Assembly: GCA_944333055.1 (NCBI GenBank)
Contig: CALVKT010000016.1
Location: forward strand, 1 to 64,000
Length of the DNA: 64,000 bases
Direction: 5' to 3'
From: an uncultured Clostridia bacterium
Lineage (GTDB): Bacteria > Bacillota > Clostridia > Christensenellales > Aristaeellaceae
Shown here: positions 26,589-35,074 of the stretch, in pieces
Numbering within the stretch: the first letter of the stretch is position 1
Layout: each line of letters starts with the position of its first letter
Made by a program: the position numbers and the translations under genes
Notes under the pieces: model-generated
What the model saw: only the letters and a program-made list of their open reading frames with translations
Told to the model about the DNA's origin: nothing
The model's database searches: none

Positions 26589-28040
26589 TCAGCCCTCCTT
26601 CTTCATCGCGTCGTGAATGGTGCCCACCAGCAGGCGGCTCTCGCCGCCGCACTTGGTGACCTCCAGCATGGAGATGCCCAGCTCCTCGGCGATGATCTCC
26701 GCCACGCGCGGGCTGCAGAAGCCGCCCTGGCAGCGGCCCATGCCCGCGCGGGTGCGGCGCTTGACGCCGTCGATGGTCGTCGCGCCGACGGGACGGCGGA
26801 TCGCCTCGCGGATCTCGGCCTCGGTGACGACCTCGCAGCGGCACACGAGGTTGCCGTAGAGCGGGTTTTTCGCGACGGCCTCTGCGCGCTCCTCGGTGGT
26901 CATCTCGTGGAAGGGCTTGCTGCGGCGAACAGGCGGCACGATCTCCGCCTTGCGCGCAAGGCCCATCTCCTCGGCGATCTGCGCGCCCAGGCGCTCGCCG
27001 ATGGCCGGCGCGGCGGACAGGCCGGGGCTCTCGATGCCCACGGTCTCATAGGCGTTCTTGCAGCCCTTGACCGCGCCGATGACGAAGTCACCGTTCTTTT
27101 CGTGCGCGCGGATGCCGGAGAAATTGGTGATGGTGCCGCGGGTGGTGACCTTCGGCCACGTCAGGCGGCTCTTGTCGAGCACGAACTTGAGGCCCTCGGC
27201 GGTCGTGGCGGTGTCCAGCTCGTCCGGGATGTCCTCGGCGGACGGGCCGAGCAGCAGGTTGCCGTGCACCGTCGGGGAGACGAGCACGCCCTTGCCCATC
27301 CTGGTGGGGCACTGGAACATGGTCATCTTGAAGGGCAGCGTGGCCATGCGGTCCAGCAGGTAATACTGGCCGCGGCGATCGACGATCTCCAGCCGTTCGC
27401 TGTTCATCATGTTGTGGATGTTGGCCGAACCCACGCCCGCGCAGTTGATGAGGATGTCGCACACGCGCTCGCCCTTGTCGGTCGTCACATGCCATTTGCC
27501 GTCCTGACCGTAGGCGACGCCCTCAGCCTCCTCGTTCAGCACGAACTTGACGCCGTTGACGGCCGCGTGATCGGCCAGCGCAAACGTCATCTCATACGGA
27601 CTGGTCAGGCCGGAGGTCGGCGCATACAGCGCGCAGAGCACGTCCGGGTTGGTATTGGGCTCCATGGCCAGCACGTCGTCGCGCTCGATGAGGCGCACGC
27701 CCGGCACGCCATTTTCGATGCCCTGCTTGACCAGCCGCTCCAGCGTCGCGCGGTCTTCCTCGGTGAAGCCGATGACCAGCGCGCCGGGCTGGCTGTAGGG
27801 CACGCCCAGCTCCTGGCACAGGGCCGGATACATCTTGGCGCCCTCGACGTTCAGCGCCGCCTTGAGGGTGCCGGGATGCGCGTCGAAGCCGGCGTGTACG
27901 ATGCCGCTGTTTGCCTTGGACGCGCCTTCCGCCACGTCCGCGCCGCGGTCGATGACCGTGATGCGCGCCTCATAGCGGCTGAGCACGCGCGCCACGGCGC
28001 AGCCGGTGACGCCTGCGCCGATAATCAGAATATCAGGCAT
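26589..28040 (-). CDS. GlpA/GlpO-like FAD-dependent dehydrogenase with C-terminal [2Fe-2S] BFD domain
   Basis: A 483-residue protein. A DAO-type FAD domain (residues 1-370) opens with ILIIGAGVTGCAVARVLSR and contains GASKANSGIVHAGFD. The C-terminal BFD-like iron-sulfur domain (about 400-470) has LVCRCEVVTEAEI, then MGRCQGGFC, giving the four cysteines. The most likely reaction is anaerobic oxidation of glycerol-3-phosphate to DHAP; related 2-hydroxyacid oxidation cannot be excluded. It is the first gene of a four-gene operon. AAAGGAG precedes the ATG, and the transcript has a ~190-base leader with stem-loops. Confidence 0.9.
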   Translation of the reverse strand: MPDILIIGAGVTGCAVARVLSRYEARITVIDRGADVAEGASKANSGIVHAGFDAHPGTLKAALNVEGAKMYPALCQELGVPYSQPGALVIGFTEEDRATLERLVKQGIENGVPGVRLIERDDVLAMEPNTNPDVLCALYAPTSGLTSPYEMTFALADHAAVNGVKFVLNEEAEGVAYGQDGKWHVTTDKGERVCDILINCAGVGSANIHNMMNSERLEIVDRRGQYYLLDRMATLPFKMTMFQCPTRMGKGVLVSPTVHGNLLLGPSAEDIPDELDTATTAEGLKFVLDKSRLTWPKVTTRGTITNFSGIRAHEKNGDFVIGAVKGCKNAYETVGIESPGLSAAPAIGERLGAQIAEEMGLARKAEIVPPVRRSKPFHEMTTEERAEAVAKNPLYGNLVCRCEVVTEAEIREAIRRPVGATTIDGVKRRTRAGMGRCQGGFCSPRVAEIIAEELGISMLEVTKCGGESRLLVGTIHDAMKKEG

Positions 28041-28235
28041 GATGATGACTCCTTTGCATGATTTTTTGAAATCCGACGGAGCACGCGCCGCGGCCTTGAA
28101 AGCCGCCGCGAACGTGAAAAAGCCTGTCCGGCCCGTCGAGCCTTTCAGACTTCATCTGCATGCAAAAGGCGCGGCGCGCGACCGCGCACAGGCGCATGCA
28201 GACCACCGGCACGTCAGCCCGGTAGATGCAACTTC
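28041..28235 (-). promoter_or_regulatory. Structured 5' leader of the glycerol-3-phosphate-type operon
   Basis: About 190 bases separate the promoter from the first start codon. Two stems are visible near the 5' end: ACCGG / CCGGT (28205-28209 and 28219-28223) and a perfect 9-bp TCTGCATGC / GCATGCAGA (28155-28163 and 28194-28202), with a third GC-rich one at about 28088-28110. No T-run terminator is evident and I cannot match a known riboswitch. Confidence 0.45.
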
Positions 28236-28264
28236 ATTATAGCGTAAATGCACAATTCTGTAAA
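28236..28264 (-). promoter_or_regulatory. Promoter of the glycerol-3-phosphate-type operon
   Basis: TTTACA (28259-28264), 17 bp, TATAAT (28236-28241) on the minus strand; one mismatch to consensus. Confidence 0.85.
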
Positions 28265-28481
28265 TGGGTCGGCCGCTTGAAACGGTGATTTTTTTGTCAT
28301 ATGCGCTTAAAAACGGCCGCACCCTGACGCAAGAAGCGCCGGATTTTATGGATGTTTTCCATCAAAGGGCGCGCGGCGTGTTCACGTTCCGTCCGCGCCG
28401 CGCGCGAGGATGGCGCGCGCTCCGACATGTTTCAGGCTTGTAAATTTTGCCCGCGCGCCCATGGGAATCCGTTCCACGCCC
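28265..28481. other. Intergenic, no gene seen
   Basis: Between the divergent promoters of the glycerol-3-phosphate-type operon and the caspase-like gene. I see no reading frame, operator or RNA that I can support. Confidence 0.4.
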
Positions 28482-28510
28482 TTGCGCGCGGCGATGAAAT
28501 CCGATACAAT
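28482..28510 (+). promoter_or_regulatory. Promoter of the caspase-like gene
   Basis: TTGCGC (28482-28487), 17 bp, TACAAT (28505-28510). Confidence 0.65.
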
Positions 28511-28609
28511 AGCGTTACTGCGAAAAAAATCGGAACAATGTGAAATTTCCCGCCGTTTTCTGCGTCTATATGATTAGATACCGTTTGACTTGAGAAAGGA
28601 GAGCAGTTC

Positions 28610-30082
28610 ATGAAGGTCTTGCGTCTTTTGCTCGTGCTGCTTTTCTTCCCGCTGCTCGCCCGCGCGGAGACGCGCGCGCTGCTGGTCGCCTGCTCGGATT
28701 TCACCTCCCAGCCGGATCTGGGCACGGCCATCTCCGGCAACCTGCACATGGTCGGTTCCGCGCTCATCAGCGCCGACGTGGGCCTGGGCAACCTGTCCAT
28801 CGAAGACGGCACCATCGGCACCGTCGAGGCGCTCGACGCCGCGCTGACGGGCGCGTTTGCCGAGGCGGACGAGGACGACCTGTCCATCCTCTACCTGTGC
28901 ACGCACGGCATCCTCTCCTCCGCCGACGACGATCAGGTCTATCTGCTGCTGGGCGACGGCCAGACGGAAACCCCGCTTGGCGCACAGCAGCTCTGCGCGC
29001 TGCTGGCGCAGGTGCAGGGCGACAAGCTGCTCATCGTGGACGCCTGCTACTCCGGCGCGCTCATCGGCCGCGGCACGCCCGCGCAGGGCCGCCTGCCCGG
29101 CAGCCGCAAGGACGAGCCGTCGTTCTGCTCCCCGTTTCTGGCCGACGCCAGCATCCACGTGCTCACCTCCGCCAGCGGCAGCGAGTCGAGCTGGTATTAC
29201 GACAGCGAGGGCCTCTCCACCGGCGCGGTGTCCTATTTCGCCTCCGCGCTCTCCAGCGGGCTGGGCCTGTACGGCGCGCCCGAAGCCGACCTGAGCGGCG
29301 ACGGCGCGGTGACGCTCTCCGAGCTGCACCAGTATCTGAGCGTCGCCGTTCCCTCCTCCTCCAGCCAGATGCTCTCCACCCGCGCGGATCAGCTCGCCCT
29401 GCCCGTCGCGCAGGGCGCGCCGCTCTCCCGCCCGCTGATGGGCTTTTCCTACGGCGCGTCGCTGCTGCGCGCCGACGATGCGTCCCTCGACTTCTCCTTC
29501 ACCGTCACGCAGGAGGCGACCAGCGTGCAATACCGTCTGGTCGATTTTGCTGAGGGCGCATGGGACTGGGAAAACGCCCGCACCTTCCTGGATGCGGGCG
29601 ACAACGAGGATACAACGCTCACCCCCGGCCGCAAGCAGCGCACGCTGTCGCTGGACGGCCTGACGCCCGAAGACGGCGGCTATCTGATGCTTCAGGTCTT
29701 CTCCATCTCCGGCAGCGAGGTCGTGCTCTGCTCGGAGCGGCTCATCGCCGTGCAGCCGCAGGCGCAAGACCCGCAGCTGCATCTCTCCTGCCGAGACAGC
29801 CTGCGCCGCCCCGGTCTGGAGGAGTTGCCCATCGACGTGCGCGTCAGCGTCCCGGCGGAGCTGACCGTCTCCGTGTTGGATGCGGAGGGCACGCTCATCC
29901 GCCGCCTGGCCACCGGTCAGATGACGCGCCCCGGCGATGGCAACCTCGCCCATCTCTACTGGGACGGCCGGGACGCGAGCGGCGAGGCCGTCGCACCGGG
30001 CCGCTACACCATCGCCGCGGAGACGCGCGTGGGCGCCGCGCGCTGCAAGGTCACGGCGCAGGTCGCCGTGGGCGAGGGCTGA
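28610..30082 (+). CDS. Secreted caspase-like (C14) protein with EF-hand and FlgD-like domain
   Basis: A 490-residue exported protein. The signal peptide ends ARA|ET (residue 19). A caspase/metacaspase-fold domain (about 20-245) has the expected dyad: His99 in YLCTHG and Cys146 in LIVDACYSGA. Directly after it is a canonical EF-hand/dockerin-type calcium loop, DLSGDGAVTLSE (227-238), with Asp, Ser, Asp, Thr and Glu at positions 1, 3, 5, 9 and 12. The C-terminus has a FlgD-type Ig-like module (LYWDGRDASGEAVAPGRYTI). It is probably a calcium-dependent extracellular cysteine peptidase. AAAGGAG precedes the ATG. It converges on the next gene with one base between the stops. Confidence 0.85.
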   Translation: MKVLRLLLVLLFFPLLARAETRALLVACSDFTSQPDLGTAISGNLHMVGSALISADVGLGNLSIEDGTIGTVEALDAALTGAFAEADEDDLSILYLCTHGILSSADDDQVYLLLGDGQTETPLGAQQLCALLAQVQGDKLLIVDACYSGALIGRGTPAQGRLPGSRKDEPSFCSPFLADASIHVLTSASGSESSWYYDSEGLSTGAVSYFASALSSGLGLYGAPEADLSGDGAVTLSELHQYLSVAVPSSSSQMLSTRADQLALPVAQGAPLSRPLMGFSYGASLLRADDASLDFSFTVTQEATSVQYRLVDFAEGAWDWENARTFLDAGDNEDTTLTPGRKQRTLSLDGLTPEDGGYLMLQVFSISGSEVVLCSERLIAVQPQAQDPQLHLSCRDSLRRPGLEELPIDVRVSVPAELTVSVLDAEGTLIRRLATGQMTRPGDGNLAHLYWDGRDASGEAVAPGRYTIAAETRVGAARCKVTAQVAVGEG

Positions 30083-30083
30083 C

Positions 30084-30932
30084 CTACATCGTCTGCCGCC
30101 GGAAGGGCAGCACCCGGCAAAACGCCATGCCCATGCCCTCAAAGAGCGCATCCAGCTCGCGCACTGCCGCCAGCGCGCCCGCCTGACAGCAATCGTCCAT
30201 CCGCGCAAAGGATAGCGCGCCCGCCGCGTCGGGCATGATCACCCGCAGCACGCCGACGCCTTCGCCGGCCGGCGGCGCGCACGCCAGACGAAGCGACGCG
30301 CCCGCCAGATCCAGCGCGTCCGGCGCGCGGCGCGGCGAGGATACGGGCGCGACGACGAGCACGCGGTGCATGCCCAGACGCAGCAGCGCGCGCACGGCAA
30401 AGCCCGCATCCGTCTCGCCCAGCAGCGGCGAGCCCATCATCGACAGCGGCGCGAGGAACGGCGGCATCGCCAGCGCCGCGCGCGCCGCAAAGCTCACCGA
30501 TGCCTGCATCGCCAGCATGGCGTCCGCCTCCTGATGAAACGCGCGCGTGGAGAAGACCACGCGCTGCCCGCTGCGCGCCAGCCGGCATGGAAACAGCGCC
30601 GCGCCGGGGCAGAGCGAGAGCACCCGGCCGCCCGTCTGGGCGTTGAGCAGCCGGTTGAGCCGCACGCCGGAGGCCATGCGGCGCGGCGGCGGACACAGCC
30701 TCTCCCGCAGACAGGGCGCGAGCATCCTGCCGCCCATCCCGGCGGCCTGATGCAGCGCCTTTTCCATTTCCTGCGCGCCGCATCCCGCCGCAAACAGCGC
30801 CGCAGGCCACGCGCCCCATTGCAGCGCGCAGACCGCGCCCGGCACGATTCCCCGCCGCTCCAGCTCCTTCATCACGCCGATGGACGCCGCCGCGTGCGCG
30901 CCCATCCCCGTCATCACCACGCCAAGGCGCAA
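30084..30932 (-). CDS. Patatin-fold protein lacking the catalytic serine
   Basis: A 282-residue protein that aligns by eye to patatin-like phospholipases: MRLGVVMTGMGAHAAASIGV, then MKELERRGIVPGAVCALQWG and AAALFAAG-like sequence. The nucleophile elbow GTSAG is replaced by ALQWG (Gln38 in place of Ser) and the oxyanion Arg by His13. The later DAG retains the Asp. It is therefore probably not a phospholipase, or it uses other chemistry. The start is a TTG with AAAGGGG eight bases upstream. Its 3' end meets that of the caspase-like gene, so antisense effects are possible. Confidence 0.65.
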   Translation of the reverse strand: MRLGVVMTGMGAHAAASIGVMKELERRGIVPGAVCALQWGAWPAALFAAGCGAQEMEKALHQAAGMGGRMLAPCLRERLCPPPRRMASGVRLNRLLNAQTGGRVLSLCPGAALFPCRLARSGQRVVFSTRAFHQEADAMLAMQASVSFAARAALAMPPFLAPLSMMGSPLLGETDAGFAVRALLRLGMHRVLVVAPVSSPRRAPDALDLAGASLRLACAPPAGEGVGVLRVIMPDAAGALSFARMDDCCQAGALAAVRELDALFEGMGMAFCRVLPFRRQTM

Positions 30933-31038
30933 ACGCCTCGCCCCTTTCCCACGATGCTCTCCGTAGTATATGCAGAAAAACGCGCAAACAGCCGGATAGA
31001 AAGTTTTTCTTCCTCTTCCCCTCCTGCATTTTTTATGC

Positions 31039-31044
31039 TATAAT
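31039..31044 (+). promoter_or_regulatory. Extended -10 promoter of the CotH-DUF4956-VTC operon
   Basis: TATGCTATAAT, with a TG one base before TATAAT; no clear -35 box. The start codon is 40 bases downstream. Confidence 0.6.
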
Positions 31045-31083
31045 AGGTCCGGCCATTTGTCGAATTTTGAAAGGAAGTCATCC

Positions 31084-34000
31084 ATGCGTTCCAAACGGAT
31101 CAAACACGCCAGTCCACCCAGGAAAAAACGCCGCCAGCTGCGGCGGGTGAAACCGCGTAAGGGGACGCTTCCGTTCCTGTTGGCGCTCTGTGCGCTGGTG
31201 GTCGTGCTGATCATATTCGCGCCGGGGCTGAGTTTGACACCCGCCGCCAACGTTTCCGGCACGGAGGTGCTCGAGGCGGATGCCTCCACCGGTGACCGGA
31301 ACCTGCGCATCTCAGAGGTCATGTCCTCCAACCGCACCGCCTATCCCGACGAGACGGGCGCTTTTCCGGACTGGATCGAGCTGACCAACACGGGCGACGC
31401 GCCCATCGCGCTCAAGGGCTACGGTCTCTCCGATCGCGCCGACAAGATCACGTTCATCTTCCCGGACATCACGCTCAATCCCGGCGAACACATCATCGTA
31501 TTCGCCTCCGACGAGAACAAGAACACCGCCGGGCAGACGCTGCACGCCAAATTCAAGCTCTCCTCCGCGGGCGATATGCTCTACCTCTTTGGCAGCGACG
31601 GCATCGCCTTTGAGGAGATGACCGTGCCCGCCATGGACCGCGACATGAGCTACTGCCTGATCACCGGGGACGAGTACATCATCACCGAGCAATTCACGCC
31701 CGGCTACGGCAACACGCAGGAGGGCTACGCGGCCTTCCGCGCCTCCACGCTCCTGGAGACCGGCGCGCTGGTCATCAACGAGGTCTGCGCCTCCTCCATC
31801 ACCACGCTCAAGGACGAGGACGGCGACTATCCCGACTGGATCGAGCTGCGCAACACGTCGGACAAGGCGATCGACCTCTCCAACTACGCGCTGAGCGACG
31901 ACCCGGATTCGCTGGTCAAATGGCGCTTCCCGCAGGGCACGGTCATTGAGCCGGCCGGCTACTACGTCGTCTATGCCTCCGGCAAGGAGCGCGCGGGCAC
32001 AAACGGCGGCTGGCCGCACGCCAGCTTCAAGCTCCGCTCCGACGGCGAGACCGTCATCCTCTCCGACATCCAGGGCCGCATGATCGATCTGGTCACGTAC
32101 GACCTGCTCGAAGCGGACACCTCCTGGGGCCGCGATGAGGAGGGCACCGGCGGCTTCAAGCGCTTTGGCCAGCCCACACCCGGCCTCCCCAACACGCGAA
32201 ACGGCGAGGTGGCCATGGATACGAATATCTGCCTGGCCAACACCTCCGGCCTCTACATCACCGAGGTCATGACCGGCAACAAGAACATCGTCGGCCCGAA
32301 CGTCAGAAACCCCTACGACTACATCGAGATCTACAACATGAGCGGACAGGCCGTCAACCTCAAGGGTTACGGCCTGTCCGACAACATCAAAAAACCGCGC
32401 AAATGGCAGCTTCCCGACATCACGCTTGAAAACAACAGCTATCTGGTCATCTACTGCGACACGACGCAGACGACCAAGGACGGCGTTTATTATTTTACGA
32501 ACTACAACCTCGCCAAGGAGGGCGAAACCGTTTGCCTGTCCACGCCCACGGGCGAGATCCTGGACAAGGTGGTCGTCCCCCAGCTCTACGACGACGTCTC
32601 CTATGGCCGCACGCTGGGCCAGGCGGGCCTGTTCTATTACTCCTCGCCCACCCCGGGCGCGCAGAACGGGCAGGGCTTCATCGGCTTTGCCGATCAGCCG
32701 ACCATCGACGTGCCCGGCGGCGTGTACGAGCGCCCGCTGCGCGGCGAGGAGGCCGTGACGATCTCCGTCCCGGCCCATTCCACGGTGCGCTACACGCTCG
32801 ACGGCAGCGACCCCGACGAGGATTCGCCGCTGTACACCGGGCCCATCGAAATCGAGAAGAACACCGTGCTGCGCGCGCGCGCCTTCCGCGACGGCGTGGA
32901 GCCCTCGCAGGTCGTCTCCCAGACGTATCTCGTCTCCGTCTATCACACGATGCCCATCGTCTGCCTGACGACCGACCCGGACAACCTGTGGAACGAGGAG
33001 ACCGGCATGTTCGCCGGCGGCCCGCAGCGCGACCGCGAAACACAGGAGCGGCCGTGGGACAATGCGACCTATTGGCAGAAGAACTGGTTCGGCGGCTGGG
33101 TCGAATACTACGATGAGAGCGGCGTGCAGCAGCTCAGCCAGGGCATGACGTTCCGCGTCATGGGCCAGTTCTCGCTGGACATGCCGCAAAAGAGCCTCTA
33201 CATCAAGGCGGACGGCCAGTACGGCAAGAGCAGCTTTGACTACGCGCTCTTTGACGACCGCCCCTATGAATCCTATGTCAGCTTCGTGCTGCGCAACGGC
33301 GGCCAGGACGGCCTGTACTCGCGCGTCATTGACGGCATGCAGGCCCGGCTGATCGACCAGAGCGGCAGCAGCGTGGCCACGCAGGCGTGGAAGCCCGTCA
33401 TCGTCTACATCAACGGCGAATACTGGGGCCACTACAACATGCGCGAGCGCGCGGGCGCCGAAATGGTCGCCCAGCACGAGGGCTGGGAGAACGCGGAGGA
33501 CATCGACCTGCTTGAGTCCGACGGTCTCTCCTACGAACAGGTCAATCAGGGCGACGGCGATGACTACGTAGCGCTGTACGAATATGTCAAGGATCACGAT
33601 CTGGTCAACGACCGCGAAGCCTACGAGTACGTCATCTCGCAGATCGACGTCGACAACATGATCGACTACTTCATCTTCGAGTCGTTCTTTGGCAACACCG
33701 ACCCGGGCAACATCCGCTTCTACCGCAACGCCAAGTCCGGCGACGGCAAGTGGCGCTATCTCTTCTACGACAGCGACTGGGGCTTCTTCAGCGTGTTGAA
33801 CAACCGCAGCGAACTGGTCGGCGGCGTGGAGTACGTGCTGCGCGAGGGCGGCATGGGCAACTACAACATCAAGTCGAACCTGTTCATGAGCGAGCTGATC
33901 AAGGTGCCGGAAATTCAGGACAAGTTCCTGCGGCGCTACGGCGAGCTTTTCCAGACGGTCTTGACCACTGAGAACATGACGAACCTGTTCAACGAGATGA

Positions 34001-34257
34001 TCGCCGAGATCAAGCCCGAAATGCAGATGCACATGCAGCGCTGGGCCGCCGAGGTTCACCCGAAGGTGAGCTTCGATCAGCCCAAGAACGCCGAAGGCGG
34101 CTACAACTACTGGGTATCCCGCTGCGAGCGCATGCTCACGCGCATCTTCCCGCGCAGGCCGTATTACATCTGGCAGGAGATCATCTCCTACTTCAACCTG
34201 ACCGAGGAGCAGATGGTCGCCTACTTCGGCCCCTGCCCCGAAAAACCCGAGGAATGA
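31084..34257 (+). CDS. Cell-surface CotH kinase-family protein with three lamin-tail domains
   Basis: A 1057-residue protein. A basic N-terminus (residues 1-27) and one membrane helix (about 28-51) anchor it. Three lamin-tail (LTD) beta domains follow, at roughly 73-185, 230-345 and 385-500, each opening with a motif such as LRISEVMSSNRTAYPDE and containing DWIEL or DYIEIYN. A chitobiase-type module (about 540-610, VRYTLDGSDPDEDSPLY) is next. The CotH domain (about 630-1040) has IDYFIFESFFGNTDPGN and LFYDSDWGF, the kinase-like ATP/metal motifs. CotH phosphorylates proteins in spore coats; here it is coupled with VTC and DUF4956, so the target may be a surface polymer or protein. Start is chosen by AAAGGAAG. 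Confidence 0.88.
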   Translation: MRSKRIKHASPPRKKRRQLRRVKPRKGTLPFLLALCALVVVLIIFAPGLSLTPAANVSGTEVLEADASTGDRNLRISEVMSSNRTAYPDETGAFPDWIELTNTGDAPIALKGYGLSDRADKITFIFPDITLNPGEHIIVFASDENKNTAGQTLHAKFKLSSAGDMLYLFGSDGIAFEEMTVPAMDRDMSYCLITGDEYIITEQFTPGYGNTQEGYAAFRASTLLETGALVINEVCASSITTLKDEDGDYPDWIELRNTSDKAIDLSNYALSDDPDSLVKWRFPQGTVIEPAGYYVVYASGKERAGTNGGWPHASFKLRSDGETVILSDIQGRMIDLVTYDLLEADTSWGRDEEGTGGFKRFGQPTPGLPNTRNGEVAMDTNICLANTSGLYITEVMTGNKNIVGPNVRNPYDYIEIYNMSGQAVNLKGYGLSDNIKKPRKWQLPDITLENNSYLVIYCDTTQTTKDGVYYFTNYNLAKEGETVCLSTPTGEILDKVVVPQLYDDVSYGRTLGQAGLFYYSSPTPGAQNGQGFIGFADQPTIDVPGGVYERPLRGEEAVTISVPAHSTVRYTLDGSDPDEDSPLYTGPIEIEKNTVLRARAFRDGVEPSQVVSQTYLVSVYHTMPIVCLTTDPDNLWNEETGMFAGGPQRDRETQERPWDNATYWQKNWFGGWVEYYDESGVQQLSQGMTFRVMGQFSLDMPQKSLYIKADGQYGKSSFDYALFDDRPYESYVSFVLRNGGQDGLYSRVIDGMQARLIDQSGSSVATQAWKPVIVYINGEYWGHYNMRERAGAEMVAQHEGWENAEDIDLLESDGLSYEQVNQGDGDDYVALYEYVKDHDLVNDREAYEYVISQIDVDNMIDYFIFESFFGNTDPGNIRFYRNAKSGDGKWRYLFYDSDWGFFSVLNNRSELVGGVEYVLREGGMGNYNIKSNLFMSELIKVPEIQDKFLRRYGELFQTVLTTENMTNLFNEMIAEIKPEMQMHMQRWAAEVHPKVSFDQPKNAEGGYNYWVSRCERMLTRIFPRRPYYIWQEIISYFNLTEEQMVAYFGPCPEKPEE

Positions 34258-34324
34258 CAGGCCGCTCCCGCGTGTCCTTCATTGATACATTCAAAGTCAA
34301 AGGCTTTAGAGGAGGATTCATCCC

Positions 34325-34999
34325 ATGAACAACATCATCAACGACGCAAGCGTCAACGAGTGGTTTTCCCAGCAGATGGCCAGCCTTACGCCCATGAAGA
34401 TGGTGCTCGCGCTCGCCATGGGCTTTCTGGTTGGCCTGATCATCGCGCTGGTCTATCGCAAGGCGTTCCGCGGCGTGCTCTATTCCCCGTCCTTTGCGAC
34501 CACGCTGATCATGCTGTGCATGATCACCACGCCGGTCGTCATGTGCATCAAGTCGAACATCGCCCTGTCCATGGGCATGGTCGGCGCGCTGTCCATCGTC
34601 CGCTTCCGCACCGCGGTCAAGGACCCGCTGGACACCGCCTACATGTTCTGGAGCCTGACCATGGGCATCCTGCTGGGCGCGGAGCTCTACACCATCGCGC
34701 TGGTCGTCGTGGCGGGCATCTCCATCACGCAGCTGGCCATGACGTTCTTCCGCCTGCGCTCCCCGAACACCTTCCTGCTCGTGGCGCACTATGACGCCGA
34801 GGCCGAGGAGGAAGTCATGGCGTTCATCCGCCGCATCAAGGTGCAGCGCCTGCGCAGCAAGACCGTGACCCCCGGCGGCGTGGAGCTGACCGTCGAAGTG
34901 CAGCTTCGCGAGCGCTTTGACATCGTCAACAAGCTGCTCGATACCCAGGGCGTGCACAACGCAACCCTGATCGCCTGCCAGTCCGAAGCGGGCAACTAA
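34325..34999 (+). CDS. DUF4956 membrane protein
   Basis: A 224-residue integral membrane protein. Four hydrophobic segments are visible in the first 140 residues, including the conserved loop ALSMGMVGALSIVRFRTAVK, which is the hallmark of DUF4956, and LDTAYMFWSLTMGILLG. The C-terminal ~85 residues are a soluble, ferredoxin-like alpha/beta domain. Function is unknown, but the family occurs beside VTC polyphosphate polymerases and CotH proteins, as here. GAGGAGG precedes the ATG; it is 67 bases after the CotH gene. Confidence 0.9.
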   Translation: MNNIINDASVNEWFSQQMASLTPMKMVLALAMGFLVGLIIALVYRKAFRGVLYSPSFATTLIMLCMITTPVVMCIKSNIALSMGMVGALSIVRFRTAVKDPLDTAYMFWSLTMGILLGAELYTIALVVVAGISITQLAMTFFRLRSPNTFLLVAHYDAEAEEEVMAFIRRIKVQRLRSKTVTPGGVELTVEVQLRERFDIVNKLLDTQGVHNATLIACQSEAGN

Positions 35000-35074
35000 G
35001 GGCAGTGCCCTTTGCGCAGGGCGAGGCCGCGCGCGGCCCCGTCCGAGCATCTTTGAGAAAAGGAGCGCCCCCTT

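Noticed and set aside
31312-34059. Long minus-strand frame of about 915 codons opposite the CotH gene
   Set aside because: Antisense shadow with Val/Ala/Gly/His bias; the plus-strand protein has recognisable domains throughout.
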